Notes: generated from the sequence alone by a model not told the origin. A stretch of DNA of 64,000 nt from Thioalkalivibrio sulfidiphilus HL-EbGr7 (GCF_000021985.1 NC_011901.1:1-64000), one strand, 5' to 3'. Positions 41,562-50,614 are shown, counted from the first letter of the stretch. Numbers and translations are program-made.

Positions 41562-42806
41562 ATGGATCATTTCCAGTATCGCGACGGTGTGCTGCACGCC
41601 GAGGAAGTCCCCCTGAGCCAGATCGCCGCCGCCCACGGCACGCCCTGCTACGTCTACTCGCGGGCCACCCTGGAGCGGCACTGGCGGGCCTTCGACACGG
41701 CCCTGGGCGACCATCCGCATCTCATCTGTTACGCGGTGAAGGCCAACTCCAGCCTGGCGGTGCTGAACGTGCTGGCGCGCCTGGGTTCCGGGTTCGACAT
41801 CGTCTCCGTGGGCGAGCTGGAGCGGGTGCTGCGCGCCGGCGGTGAGGCATCGCGGGTGGTGTTCTCCGGGGTGGGCAAGCGCGCCGACGAGATGCGCCGG
41901 GCGCTCGAGGTGGGCATCCGCTGTTTCAACGTGGAGTCCGAAGCGGAGCTGGCGCGCCTCAATGGCGTGGCCGGCGAGCTGGGCGTCGAGGCGCCGGTGT
42001 CCATCCGGGTGAACCCGGACGTGGATGCCAGGACCCATCCCTACATCTCCACGGGACTGAAGGAAAACAAGTTCGGCGTGGACATCCGCGTCGCCCCGGC
42101 CCTGTACCGCCAGGCCGCCGACATGGCCCACATCCGGGTAGTGGGCGTGGACTGCCACATCGGCTCCCAGCTCACGGGCCTGAGCCCCTTCGTGGATGCC
42201 CTCAAGCGCGTGCTGGAGCTGGCCCGCACCCTGGAGGCGGACGGCATCGGCCTGGATCACCTGGACCTGGGCGGCGGGCTTGGCATCCGCTACCGGGACG
42301 AGGAACCGCCCCTGCCGGACGCCTATGCCCGCGCCCTGTTCGAGGGCCTGGCCGACACCCGCTACGAGATCCTGCTGGAGCCGGGCCGGGCGATTGCCGG
42401 CAACGCCGGCGTGCTGCTCACCCGGGTGGAATACCTCAAGCACACCGAGCACAAGGACTTCGCCGTGGTGGACGCCGCCATGAACGACCTGATCCGCCCG
42501 GCCCTCTACGGCGCCTGGCAGGAGATCGTGCCGGTGGCGCCCCGCCTGGGCGAGTCGCGCACCTACGACGTGGTGGGACCGGTGTGCGAGACCGGTGACT
42601 TCCTGGGCAAGGAGCGCGCCCTGGTGCTGGCCGAGGACGACCTGCTGGCGGTGCGCTCCGCCGGCGCCTACGGCTTCACCATGAGCTCCAACTACAACAC
42701 CCGCCCCCGCGCCGCCGAGGTGATGGTGGACGGCGAGCAGGTGCATCTGGTCAACCGCCGCGAGAGCCTGGAAGAGCTCATGGCGCGGGAGACGCTGCTG
42801 CCGTAG
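41562..42806 (+). CDS. lysA: Diaminopimelate decarboxylase
   Basis: LysA makes lysine from meso-diaminopimelate using PLP. The 414-residue protein has the PLP-lysine in CYAVKANSSLAVL, the glycine-rich phosphate loop LDLGGGLGIRY, and EPGRAIAGNAG plus CETGDFLGKER (substrate and cofactor Cys). ATG 41562 is chosen with GGAG 11 nt upstream and a family-like start MDHFQYRDGVLHAE. dapF, the gene for the preceding step, lies 1.6 kb downstream, separated by inserted genes. Confidence 0.97.
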   Translation: MDHFQYRDGVLHAEEVPLSQIAAAHGTPCYVYSRATLERHWRAFDTALGDHPHLICYAVKANSSLAVLNVLARLGSGFDIVSVGELERVLRAGGEASRVVFSGVGKRADEMRRALEVGIRCFNVESEAELARLNGVAGELGVEAPVSIRVNPDVDARTHPYISTGLKENKFGVDIRVAPALYRQAADMAHIRVVGVDCHIGSQLTGLSPFVDALKRVLELARTLEADGIGLDHLDLGGGLGIRYRDEEPPLPDAYARALFEGLADTRYEILLEPGRAIAGNAGVLLTRVEYLKHTEHKDFAVVDAAMNDLIRPALYGAWQEIVPVAPRLGESRTYDVVGPVCETGDFLGKERALVLAEDDLLAVRSAGAYGFTMSSNYNTRPRAAEVMVDGEQVHLVNRRESLEELMARETLLP

Positions 42807-42832
42807 CGGGCTGTTCGATTCAAAAGAAAATC

Positions 42833-42902
42833 GACAGGATTCACATGATTTACAGGATTGTGTTTAAAGGCCTTTAATCCCGTTAATCATGTAAATCCTG
42901 TC
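42833..42902. repeat. Inverted repeat, GACAGGATTAACATGATT family, copy 1
   Basis: GACAGGATTCACATGATT on the left pairs with AATCATGTAAATCCTGTC on the right over most of about 30 bp, with a central GGCC-containing loop. AT-rich against the surrounding DNA. It is placed between lysA and the methyltransferase gene; a second copy is at 57945-58030. Confidence 0.85.
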
Positions 42903-42928
42903 AACTCCCTTGCCGTTTGGTTTTTTCC

Positions 42929-43600
42929 ATGCACCGAACCCCCGAACCCGAACTGATGCTCGACCCGGACCAGGCCCGGGCCTACGCGGAGGCGGACTTC
43001 GAGGCGCCCCACAGCCGCTTCGTCGAGCTGTTCCGGGAGGCCTTCCCCGGTCTGGCGGTCAGCGGTCCGGTGCTGGATCTGGGCTGCGGACCCGGGGACA
43101 TCAGCATGCGCTTCGCCCGGGCCTTCCCCGAGGCGAACGTGGACGGAGTGGACGGCGCCCCGGCCATGCTGGCCGAGGGCGAGCGCCTGCTCGCCGGGAG
43201 CGGGCTCGAGGGTCGGGTGCGCCTGGTGCAGGCCTGCCTGCCGGCGGATGCCCCGCCCCGCGAGCGCTACCGGGGCGTGATCTCCAACAGCCTGCTGCAC
43301 CATCTCCATGAACCCGCCGTGCTCTGGGATGCCGTGGCCCATTACACCGAGCCCGGCGGTTTCGTGTTCATCATGGATCTCATGCGCCCCGATTCACGGG
43401 CATCCGCCGAGGCCATGGTGGCGCAGTACGCGGCCGACGAGCCGCCGGTGCTACAGCGGGATTTCTTCCACTCCCTGCTGGCGGCGTTTCGCGTGGACGA
43501 GGTGCGTGAGCAACTGGACAGGGCCAGCCTGGCCGGCCTGGATGTGCGGGCTGTGAGTGATCGACACCTGGTGGTGAGTGGGTTGATGCGCGCCGGGTGA
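42929..43600 (+). CDS. Class I SAM-dependent methyltransferase
   Basis: A 223-residue methyltransferase with motif I VLDLGCGPGDISMRFA, acidic post-I VDGVDGAPAMLAEGE and motif YRGVISNSLLHHLHEP. The substrate is unknown; the fold resembles small-molecule or cyclopropane/ubiquinone-type methyltransferases. The ATG at 42929 is chosen over an in-frame GTG at 42917. With higBA it interrupts the usual lysA-dapF order. Confidence 0.8.
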   Translation: MHRTPEPELMLDPDQARAYAEADFEAPHSRFVELFREAFPGLAVSGPVLDLGCGPGDISMRFARAFPEANVDGVDGAPAMLAEGERLLAGSGLEGRVRLVQACLPADAPPRERYRGVISNSLLHHLHEPAVLWDAVAHYTEPGGFVFIMDLMRPDSRASAEAMVAQYAADEPPVLQRDFFHSLLAAFRVDEVREQLDRASLAGLDVRAVSDRHLVVSGLMRAG

Positions 43601-43616
43601 GCCGGGTTGCCGAGGC

Positions 43617-43916
43617 TCACGCCGCGCGGGGCGCGACCTCTTTCTTGATGATGTCGCCGCGCTCGGCCTCGGCCAGGCGGAGCTCATAGGTGCTCTGAAG
43701 ATTCAGCCAGGACTGGGCGTCCCCGCCGAAGAAACGGGCGAGACGCAAGGCGGTGTCCGCGCTCACTGCACGACGTTCATTGACGATTTCATGCAGGCGC
43801 GTGGCCGGGACCCGCAACGCGCGGGCCAGGGCATTCACGCTCATGCCAAGTGGCGCCAGATACTCCTCGCGCAGGATCTCCCCTGGATGAATGGGACGCA
43901 TGCGGTGGGTGGCCAT
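43617..43916 (-). CDS. higA: HigA-family antitoxin
   Basis: A 99-residue helix-turn-helix protein of the HigA / VapI type. It starts MATHRMRPIHPGEILREEYL, with helix-turn-helix MSVNALARALRVPATRLHEIVN and the family block RLARFFGGDAQSWLNLQ. It binds and neutralises the HigB toxin and represses its own operon. The start at 43916 has AGGACAGGA upstream; it lies 13 bp after higB. Confidence 0.93.
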   Translation of the reverse strand: MATHRMRPIHPGEILREEYLAPLGMSVNALARALRVPATRLHEIVNERRAVSADTALRLARFFGGDAQSWLNLQSTYELRLAEAERGDIIKKEVAPRAA

Positions 43917-43929
43917 GGTGTCCTGTCCT

Positions 43930-44208
43930 CTAGTGATAGTCGACGATCCCGACGTCATAGGCATTGCCATCTTGCCAGCAGAAGCACAATCGCCACTGCT
44001 GGTTGATGCGGATACTCCATTGTCCTTTCCGGTCGCCGGTCAGGGCCTCGAGGCGGTTGCCCGGTGGACTGCGCAGGAATTCCAGCGTCGTTGCGGCATC
44101 GAGCAGGGCCAGCTTCCGCTCGGCCTGAGCGCGAAATGCCCGAAAGCGGCGTGGGTCACCGCCTTCGAACAAGGCGCGGGTATCCTTATCCGCGAAGCTC
44201 TTGATCAT
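43930..44208 (-). CDS. higB: HigB-family toxin (RelE superfamily)
   Basis: A 92-residue ribosome-dependent mRNA endonuclease of the HigB-1 type. It starts [17 protein letters not shown], with [24 protein letters not shown] and a C-terminal [16 protein letters not shown], which carries the basic and aromatic residues of the active site. Toxin-first order is normal for higBA. The predicted transcription start coincides with the ATG, so a leaderless mRNA is possible. Confidence 0.93.
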   Translation of the reverse strand: MIKSFADKDTRALFEGGDPRRFRAFRAQAERKLALLDAATTLEFLRSPPGNRLEALTGDRKGQWSIRINQQWRLCFCWQDGNAYDVGIVDYH

Positions 44209-44214
44209 GGATTG

Positions 44215-44243
44215 AGGTTATTACGCGCCACGTAATACGTCAA
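44215..44243 (-). promoter_or_regulatory. higBA promoter with operator in the spacer
   Basis: On the minus strand a -35 TTGACG (44238-44243) and a weak -10 TAACCT (44215-44220) are 17 bp apart. The spacer contains a perfect inverted repeat TATTACG-CGCCA-CGTAATA (44219-44237, plus-strand reading), the expected HigA operator. Confidence 0.65.
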
Positions 44244-44285
44244 GCGGAACAGGCGGTGCAGCTCATGGATGATCCGGGAGACTGG

Positions 44286-44333
44286 TCACCCCTTCACCCG
44301 TTCCAACTTCCCCGTTCCCACTTCCCACTTCAA
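44286..44333. repeat. Pyrimidine-rich dispersed repeat, copy 2
   Basis: CCTTCACCCGTTCCAACTTC and the adjoining CCCGTTCCCACTTCCCACTTC repeat CTTCCC(A)-type units. It closely matches the complement of 16432-16466 and lies in the dapF leader. Confidence 0.5.
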
Positions 44334-44375
44334 AAATGCCTTTCCTTCCCCCCGGTGAGCGTCTACGCTACCGGA

Positions 44376-45212
44376 ATGCGCATACAATTCAGCAAGATGC
44401 ACGGCCTCGGCAACGATTTCGTGGTCATCGATGCCATCCATCAGCCGGTGGATCTGAGCCCCGATCAGGTGCGCCTGCTGGCACACCGGCGCTTCGGCGT
44501 GGGCTGCGACCAGGTGTTGCTGGTGGAGCGCCCCTCGGACCCGGCGGCAGCCGACTTCCGCTATCGCATCTTCAACGCCGACGGCAACGAGGTGGAGCAG
44601 TGCGGCAACGGCGCCCGCTGCTTCGCGGTGTTCGTGCGCGAGCGGGGGCTCACCGCCAAGGACCACATCCCGGTGGAGACCGCAGCCGGCATCATCCATC
44701 TCCAGGTGCAGCCGGACGGGCAGGTGACCGTGGACATGGGCCCGCCCCGCCTCAAGCCCTGGCAGATCCCCTTCGAGGCGGAGAGCGCCATGACCTCCTA
44801 CCCCCTGGAGGTGGAGGGCGAGACCTATGAGATCGGTGCCGTGTCCATGGGCAACCCCCACGCGGTGCTGCGGGTGGACAACGTGCAGACCGCGCCGGTG
44901 GCCCGGCTCGGTCCGCTGATCGAGGCCCACCCGCGCTTTCCCCGCCACGTGAACGTGGGCTTCATGCAGGTGGTCTCTCCGGGCGAGATCCGCCTGCGGG
45001 TCTACGAGCGGGGCGTGGGCGAAACGCTGGCCTGCGGCACCGGGGCCTGTGCCGCGGTGGTGTCCGGGCGCATCCAGGGCCTGCTGGACGAGACCGTGGC
45101 CGTGGACCTGCCCGGTGGACGGCTTGTGATAAACTGGGCCGGACAAGAAGAGGCGCCGGTGATGATGACCGGCCCCGCCACTCAGGTCTTCACAGGCAGC
45201 ATCGACATATGA
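44376..45212 (+). CDS. dapF: Diaminopimelate epimerase
   Basis: DapF converts LL- to meso-diaminopimelate for lysine and peptidoglycan synthesis. The 278-residue protein starts [19 protein letters not shown] and has both catalytic Cys: [13 protein letters not shown] and [16 protein letters not shown] 44376 is fixed by the invariant N-terminus. Its end overlaps the DUF484 gene start (ATGA). Confidence 0.97.
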   Translation: MRIQFSKMHGLGNDFVVIDAIHQPVDLSPDQVRLLAHRRFGVGCDQVLLVERPSDPAAADFRYRIFNADGNEVEQCGNGARCFAVFVRERGLTAKDHIPVETAAGIIHLQVQPDGQVTVDMGPPRLKPWQIPFEAESAMTSYPLEVEGETYEIGAVSMGNPHAVLRVDNVQTAPVARLGPLIEAHPRFPRHVNVGFMQVVSPGEIRLRVYERGVGETLACGTGACAAVVSGRIQGLLDETVAVDLPGGRLVINWAGQEEAPVMMTGPATQVFTGSIDI

Positions 45213-45895
45213 GCACCCATACGAACCTGGCCGAGGAAGCGCTCAGCGAAGAGGCCGTGGAGGCTTGGCTGCGCAGTCATCCGGATTTTTTCGAACGCCA
45301 CCTGGCCCTGCTGGACGTGCTCAAGTTGCCCCACGCCTCCGGCGGCGCGGTCTCCCTGATCGAGCGCCAGATCGGCTGGCTGCGGGACAAAAACCGCCAG
45401 TTGGAAAGAAAGCTCCTGGACCTGGTGCAACTGGCCCGGGAGAACGAGCGCCTGAGCCAGCACATGCATCACCTGGCCCTGGGGTTGATGGACGCCGACA
45501 GCCTGGACGCGGTGCTGGCCACCACCCAGGAGCAGCTGCGCACCGAGTTCCGCGCCGACCACGTGGTGGTCCGGCTGCTGGGTGATCCCGCCCAGGGTCT
45601 GCATTTCGTGGCCGAGGGCGACCCCGCGCTCAATTCCCTGGAATCCCTGTTCGAGACCCGCCGCCCCCTGTGCGGACGCCTGAGCGATGAACAGCTCACC
45701 GCACTGCTCCCCGAGGCCGACACCCCGGTGCAGTCCGCCGTGGCCGTGCCGCTCATGGACGGCAACCGCCGTCTGGGCATCCTGGCCCTGGGCAGCCGCG
45801 AGGACACCCGTTTCCATCCCGGCATGGGCACCCTGTTCATCGGCTACCTGGGAGAGATCATCTCCCACGCGGTGGCGACAAGGCTCAAGGCCTGA
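45209..45895 (+). CDS. DUF484 (GAF-like) protein
   Basis: A 228-residue cytoplasmic protein of the DUF484 / YigA family, predicted to have a GAF-like fold. The N-terminal block [20 protein letters not shown] is the family signature, followed by a short coiled-coil and the GAF-like domain. It always sits between dapF and xerC in gammaproteobacteria but has no proven function; a link to XerC or cell division is a guess from context. Coupled to dapF by an ATGA overlap. Confidence 0.9.
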   Translation: MSTHTNLAEEALSEEAVEAWLRSHPDFFERHLALLDVLKLPHASGGAVSLIERQIGWLRDKNRQLERKLLDLVQLARENERLSQHMHHLALGLMDADSLDAVLATTQEQLRTEFRADHVVVRLLGDPAQGLHFVAEGDPALNSLESLFETRRPLCGRLSDEQLTALLPEADTPVQSAVAVPLMDGNRRLGILALGSREDTRFHPGMGTLFIGYLGEIISHAVATRLKA

Positions 45896-45936
45896 CGCCA
45901 GCCTGCGCGCCGGGCAGACTTTCCTGCGTTCATAGA

Positions 45937-46040
45937 GGGGGTCCGCAAATAAACGCGAATCAACGCAAATCGAAGCCGGGGCACAGGTATTCGACGTTCT
46001 TGTCCCCTATTTGCGTTCTTCGCGTTTATTTGCGGACCCC
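45937..46040. repeat. Inverted repeat with about 32-bp arms, CCGCAAATAAACGCGAA type
   Basis: The left arm (45937-45970) and right arm (46009-46040) match over about 30 bp with one small indel, with a 38-bp loop. It lies between the DUF484 gene and xerC, and its right end is 28 bp before the xerC start, so xerC lacks a normal leader. Confidence 0.88.
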
Positions 46041-46067
46041 TTCCCTTTTCTGTCGGACCGCAGCCCC

Positions 46068-46964
46068 TTGAGCGTCGCCAAATCGCCCTGGATCGATCGT
46101 TATCTCCGCCACCTGCGCGAGGAGCGTCGCTACTCCCCCCACACCGTCGAGAACTACGCCCGGGACCTTCGCCGCCTGTGTGAAGCGGTGGGCGATGACT
46201 GGTCCTCGGTGAAGGTCCATGACATCCGCGCCCTAGTGGCGAAGGAACACCGCCAGGGGGCCGGCAGCAAGACCCTGCAGCGCCTGCTGTCGGCCATCCG
46301 GGGCTTCTTCAATTACCTGATCCGGGAAGGGGTGGCGGACGCCAACCCGGCCCTGGACGTGCGCGCGCCCAAGTCCGGGCGCAAGCTGCCCGGGGTGTTG
46401 GACGTGGACCAGGTCGCCCGGCTGCTGGACCTGCCCGGGGACGAGGCCCTGGTGGTGCGCGACCGGGCGATCCTGGAGCTGTTCTATTCCTCGGGCCTGC
46501 GTCTCGCCGAGCTGGTGGGTCTGGACCTGGTGGACGTGGATCTCGGCGATGCCCAGCTGCGGGTCACCGGCAAGGGCCGCAAGGCCCGGGACCTGCCCAT
46601 CGGCCGCCACGCCGTCGCGGCGCTCAAGGCCTGGCTGCCCATGCGCGCGGGGCTCGCCGCCGCCGATGAACAGGCCCTGTTCGTGGGCCAGCGGGGCCGG
46701 CGCCTGGGGGCCCGGGCGGTGCAGACCCGGCTGGCGCGCCATGCGGGGTTGCAGGGCCTGGACCGGCGCGTGCATCCCCACCTGCTGCGCCATTCCTTCG
46801 CCAGCCACCTGCTGGAATCCTCCGGCGACCTGCGCGCCGTGCAGGAGTTGCTGGGCCATGCCGACATCAGCACCACCCAGGTCTACACCCATCTCGACTA
46901 CCAGCACCTCGCCAAGGTCTACGACGCCGCCCATCCCCGGGCCCGGCGCAAGCCCTCCAGCTGA
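46068..46964 (+). CDS. xerC: Tyrosine recombinase XerC
   Basis: XerC with XerD resolves chromosome dimers at dif. The 298-residue protein has the N-terminal core-binding domain (WIDRYLRHLREERRYSPHTV) and the catalytic domain with Arg in SGLRLAELVGLDL, HLLRHSFASHLL (His-x-x-Arg), GHADIS and nucleophile Tyr in TTQVYTHLD. The TTG at 46068 gives the family's normal length; an upstream in-frame ATG at 46011 lies inside the inverted repeat and is probably not used. No dif site is expected near the origin. Confidence 0.93.
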   Translation: MSVAKSPWIDRYLRHLREERRYSPHTVENYARDLRRLCEAVGDDWSSVKVHDIRALVAKEHRQGAGSKTLQRLLSAIRGFFNYLIREGVADANPALDVRAPKSGRKLPGVLDVDQVARLLDLPGDEALVVRDRAILELFYSSGLRLAELVGLDLVDVDLGDAQLRVTGKGRKARDLPIGRHAVAALKAWLPMRAGLAAADEQALFVGQRGRRLGARAVQTRLARHAGLQGLDRRVHPHLLRHSFASHLLESSGDLRAVQELLGHADISTTQVYTHLDYQHLAKVYDAAHPRARRKPSS

Positions 46965-47034
46965 TCCTTGGCGAGCTATCCATGGAATGCCGCGGGCGGG
47001 GCCCGCGTCCTGACACATTGAGCCCCAGGAAACC

Positions 47035-47991
47035 ATGAACACCATGACCGTCCAGCAGCAGATCCTCGCCCTGCGCGAACAACTCAACACCGTGGTGGTG
47101 GGCCAACACCGGCTGCTGGATCGCCTGGTGATCAGCCTGCTCACCGGCGGCCACGTGCTGGTGGAGGGCCTGCCGGGCCTGGCCAAGACCACGGCGGTGA
47201 AGGCCCTGGCCGACGGTGTGCACGCCCGCTTCAAGCGCCTGCAGTTCACCCCCGACCTGCTGCCCGGGGACCTCACCGGAAGCGAGGTCTACCTGGCTGA
47301 CCGCCATGAGTTCGTGTTCCGGGAGGGCCCCCTGTTTAACGAGATCCTGTTGGCGGACGAGATCAACCGCGCCCCGGCCAAGGTGCAGTCCGCCCTGCTG
47401 GAGGCCATGCAGGAGCACCAGGTCACCGTGGCCGGGGTCACCCGGCCCCTGCCGCCCCTGTTCATGGTCATGGCCACCCAGAACCCCCTGGAACAGGCGG
47501 GCACCTACCCCCTGCCCGAGGCCCAGCTGGACCGTTTCCTGCTGCACGTGGTGCTGGACTACCCTTCCGCCGAAGAGGAGCTGGCCATCCTGCGCCTGGA
47601 CCGGGCCAGGCTGCGGGGCGAACGTCCGGACACTGACCACGGCCCGGTGACCGTGGAGACCGTGCTGGCGGCCCGGGCGGAGGTGGCGGATCTGCACATC
47701 GACCCGTCACTGGAGGCCTACATCGTCGCCCTGGTGGGCGCCACCCGCAGCGGCGCCGGCGCCGGGCAGCTGGCCCTGGGCGCCTCGCCCCGGGCCTCCC
47801 TGGCCATCGCCCGGGCCGCCAGCGCCGAGGCCTACCTGCGCGGCCGGGACTACGTGAGCCCCGACGACATCCTGGCCGTGGCCCCCGACTGCCTGCGCCA
47901 CCGGGTGATGCTCAGCATGCAGGCCCACATGGACGGGGTGGACCGGGACACGGTGCTCGCCGGGCTCATCGGCGCGGTCCCCGTGCCCTGA
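47035..47991 (+). CDS. MoxR-family AAA+ ATPase
   Basis: A 318-residue AAA+ ATPase of the MoxR type with Walker A EGLPGLAKTTAVK, Walker B ILLADEINRAPAKVQSALLEAM and FMVMATQNPLEQAGTYPLPEAQLDRF (sensor and arginine-finger region). MoxR proteins act as chaperones that mature or insert metal cofactors into proteins with their VWA partners. It is the first gene of a six-gene operon with DUF58 and Bat-type VWA proteins; the DUF58 gene begins 3 bp after its stop. Confidence 0.95.
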   Translation: MNTMTVQQQILALREQLNTVVVGQHRLLDRLVISLLTGGHVLVEGLPGLAKTTAVKALADGVHARFKRLQFTPDLLPGDLTGSEVYLADRHEFVFREGPLFNEILLADEINRAPAKVQSALLEAMQEHQVTVAGVTRPLPPLFMVMATQNPLEQAGTYPLPEAQLDRFLLHVVLDYPSAEEELAILRLDRARLRGERPDTDHGPVTVETVLAARAEVADLHIDPSLEAYIVALVGATRSGAGAGQLALGASPRASLAIARAASAEAYLRGRDYVSPDDILAVAPDCLRHRVMLSMQAHMDGVDRDTVLAGLIGAVPVP

Positions 47992-47994
47992 TCC

Positions 47995-48990
47995 ATGCGC
48001 GCCTGGCTGCAAGCACGCTGGCGTCGCCGCCCCGGGGCAGGCGCCGATCCGGCCGTCCGGCCCCTGCTGGCGGCGGACGAACTGCAGACCCTGTTGCGGC
48101 TCGCGGAACAGGCCCCGCCCCGCCCCCCCGGCGGCGAGTTGCCCGGCGGCGAACGGCCCTCGCCCCTGCGCGGCCACGGCCTGGACTTCCAGGAGCTGCG
48201 CCGCTACCAGGCCGGTGATGACGTGCGCGCCATGGACTGGCGCACCACCGCCCGCACCGGCACCCCCCACATCCGCCTGCATCACCTGGAGCCCCGCCCC
48301 TGCCTGTACCTGCTGGTGGACCTGGGGGCCAGCATGCGCTTCGGCACCCGGGTGCGGCTCAAGGCGGCCCAGGCGGCGCGCATCGCCATTCACCAGGCCC
48401 TGGCCACCGTGGGCGAGGGCGGCAGCGTGGGCGCGGCGGTGCTGGGGGAGGATCACCCCCGCCAGTGGCCGGTGCGCGGCGGTCGGGGCCATGCCCTGGC
48501 ACTGGCCCGGGGGCTGGCCGCGCCCTGCCCGCCCCTGGAATCTGAGGCGACGGCGACAGGTGCCGCCCAGTTGGCCGCCCTGCTGGCTGGCCTGCCCCGG
48601 TTGCTGCCGGCCGGTGCCGGGATCCTGGTGCTCAGCGACCTGCGCTGGCTGGACCTTGAGCAGGCGGCGGCCCTGGGGCGTCTGGCCGCCGGTGGACGGA
48701 CCGTGACCGTGGTGCGCATCACCGACACCGCCGAGCGCAGCCTGCCCCCCATGGGCCGGGTGCCGTTCCGGCTGCCCGGTTCGGACCGGCCCCTGTGGCT
48801 GGACACTGCCCGGCCGGGGGTGCGCGCCGCCTTCGACGCCCACGCCGAGGCCCGCGCCCGGGACTGCCGGCGCTGGCTGAGCGGCGCCGGCGTGGGGCTG
48901 CTGGAACTGGGCGCCGAGACCCCGGCGCGGATCTGGGTCCGGCAACTGGCCGGACCGGGGGTGCCACGGGCGCCTCGGCGGCACCCGTGA
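47995..48990 (+). CDS. DUF58 domain protein
   Basis: A 331-residue cytoplasmic protein with the DUF58 core (LDFQELRRYQAGDDVRAMDWRTTARTGTPHIRLHHLE) and VWA-like LYLLVDLGASM. DUF58 proteins accompany MoxR ATPases almost without exception and form part of the same complex. Its stop overlaps the GTG of the next gene (GTGA). Confidence 0.92.
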   Translation: MRAWLQARWRRRPGAGADPAVRPLLAADELQTLLRLAEQAPPRPPGGELPGGERPSPLRGHGLDFQELRRYQAGDDVRAMDWRTTARTGTPHIRLHHLEPRPCLYLLVDLGASMRFGTRVRLKAAQAARIAIHQALATVGEGGSVGAAVLGEDHPRQWPVRGGRGHALALARGLAAPCPPLESEATATGAAQLAALLAGLPRLLPAGAGILVLSDLRWLDLEQAAALGRLAAGGRTVTVVRITDTAERSLPPMGRVPFRLPGSDRPLWLDTARPGVRAAFDAHAEARARDCRRWLSGAGVGLLELGAETPARIWVRQLAGPGVPRAPRRHP

Positions 48991-49400
48991 GCGAGCTGAT
49001 CGACATCTTCCCCCCCGAGGCCCCGGCCCTGGTGCCGTCGGCGGGCCTGGGCGGCGCCGGGCCGGCGTGGCTGGCAGTCCTGTTGCTGCTGATGCTCGTT
49101 CTTGCCCTGGGGCTGGCCCTGTTGTGGCGCCGGCGTCTGGCCCTGCGGGCCTGGTGGCTGGCCCGGTGCCTGGCCCGGGGCCAGCGGCCGCCCCGGACCC
49201 TGGCCCGCCAGGCCCTGGCCCTGCTGCACCGGGCCTTCGGCCCCGCCCCGTGCGGGGAGCTGGCCGAGCTGCGCGCCCGCCTGGACGCCCTGAGCTACGG
49301 CCGCGCAGTGCCGGACAGCGCCCGCTTGGGGGAGGCTCTTGCTCGATTACGGGCCCAATTACGGGTCCGATCGCGGGTCCACTTGAGGACCCGCGCGTGA
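48987..49400 (+). CDS. DUF4381 membrane protein
   Basis: A 137-residue protein with one membrane segment (LAVLLLLMLVLALGLALLW) and a short C-terminal cytoplasmic domain, of the DUF4381 type found in moxR-bat operons. Start is GTG overlapping the previous stop, and its own stop overlaps the next GTG, so the whole set is translationally coupled. Function unknown. Confidence 0.8.
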   Translation: MSELIDIFPPEAPALVPSAGLGGAGPAWLAVLLLLMLVLALGLALLWRRRLALRAWWLARCLARGQRPPRTLARQALALLHRAFGPAPCGELAELRARLDALSYGRAVPDSARLGEALARLRAQLRVRSRVHLRTRA

Positions 49401-50374
49401 ATGCCTCACTGGGCTTGGGCGTCGGCCTGGAACTGGCGGCGCCCCTGTGGCTGCTGCTCCTGCCCCTGGCCCTGCTGCCCCTGTGGCCGGGCCTAGGCGG
49501 GCGGCCCGTGGAAGGGGGGCAGACCTGGCTGCGTCACCCGGACGCGGCGGGCCTGGGCAGCGCTGCCCGGCAACGGGGGGCGGGCGCCGTGCCCTGGCTG
49601 CGGGTGCTGGCGCTTGCCCTGCTGTTGCTGGCCCTGGCCCAGCCCCGCAGCCCCGGCGAGTTCATCCCCGAGCCCGTGGCGGGCCGGGACCTGGTCCTGG
49701 TGGTGGATACCTCCGGCAGCATGCTGGTGCGGGACTACCGGGCCGAGGGCCGCCCGGTGTCGCGCATCGAGGTGTTGCAGGGGGTGGTCACCCGCTTCGT
49801 GCGCGCCCGGGAGGGGGACCGCTTTGCCCTGATCCCCATGGCCGAGGAGGCCGCCACCCTGGTGCCCCTGACCGGGGACCGGGAACTGGTGGCCAGCCAG
49901 CTGGCGCGCCTGCGGGCGGGCATGCTGGGGGACGACACCGCCATCGGCGACGGCATCGCCCTGGCCCTGCGCCAGCTGCAGGCCTCGGGGGCCGAGCGCC
50001 GCCCGGCGCTGATCCTGTTCTCCGACGGCGAGAGCAACGCAGGCCTCCTGCGCCCCAGCGAGGCCCTGGCCCTGGCCCGGGCGGCGGGGGTGGCGCTCTA
50101 TACCGTGGAGATCACCGGCGGCCAGGCCCTGGCCCCGGTGGAGGGCGAGCCGAGCCTGGCGGACATGGCCGAGACCACCGGCGGACGCCATTTCCACGTC
50201 ACCCGCAGTGCCGACCTGGAGGCCGTGATCGCCACCATCGACCGGCTGGAGGCCGCCGAGGCGGCCCCTCCGGGCGGCGAGCGCCTGTGGCGGCCCTGGT
50301 ATCCCCTGCCCCTGGGCGGCGCCCTGGCCCTGCTGGCCGTCGCCGGATTGCTGGCCCTGAGGCGCGGCCCGTGA
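49397..50374 (+). CDS. VWA-domain membrane protein BatA
   Basis: A 325-residue protein with membrane segments near both ends (LLLLPLALLPLW and LRVLALALLLLALA at the N-terminus; LPLGGALALLAVAGLLAL at the C-terminus) and a von Willebrand A domain with an intact metal site DTSGS (LVLVVDTSGSMLVRDY). It matches BatA of aerotolerance operons. It probably presents the VWA domain in the periplasm and works with BatB and MoxR. GTG start overlaps the DUF4381 stop. Confidence 0.9.
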   Translation: MNASLGLGVGLELAAPLWLLLLPLALLPLWPGLGGRPVEGGQTWLRHPDAAGLGSAARQRGAGAVPWLRVLALALLLLALAQPRSPGEFIPEPVAGRDLVLVVDTSGSMLVRDYRAEGRPVSRIEVLQGVVTRFVRAREGDRFALIPMAEEAATLVPLTGDRELVASQLARLRAGMLGDDTAIGDGIALALRQLQASGAERRPALILFSDGESNAGLLRPSEALALARAAGVALYTVEITGGQALAPVEGEPSLADMAETTGGRHFHVTRSADLEAVIATIDRLEAAEAAPPGGERLWRPWYPLPLGGALALLAVAGLLALRRGP

Positions 50375-50393
50375 GTGCCGCCATGACGGTCTG

Positions 50394-50570
50394 CTGCGGG
50401 GTGAGGCGCATCCCCGATCCCGTAGGCGCGGCGACCCCGCCGCGAACGGGCGTTCGGCCCGGGGTCGGGCCTCCTACAGGGGTTAAACCTGTTGCGGTGG
50501 GGTGTGAAGGTCGGCTGCGGGATGCGGGGCATCCCAGGTCCCGTAGGAGCGGCGACCCCGCCGCGAACGG
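50394..50570. repeat. Tandem REP-like repeats inside the moxR-bat operon
   Basis: Two 56-bp direct copies (50394-50449 and 50515-50570) share the exact core GGCGACCCCGCCGCGAACGG, and an inverted mate GGGGTCGGGCCTCCTACAGG lies between them. The element type is the widespread GTAGGAGCGGC... REP family. It separates batA from the batB/C gene by 240 bp, which no other gap in the operon approaches. Confidence 0.8.
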
Positions 50571-50614
50571 GGTAGCCCAGGCGGGCCGGGGGTTCGGGCC
50601 ATGAGCGTCGGTCC

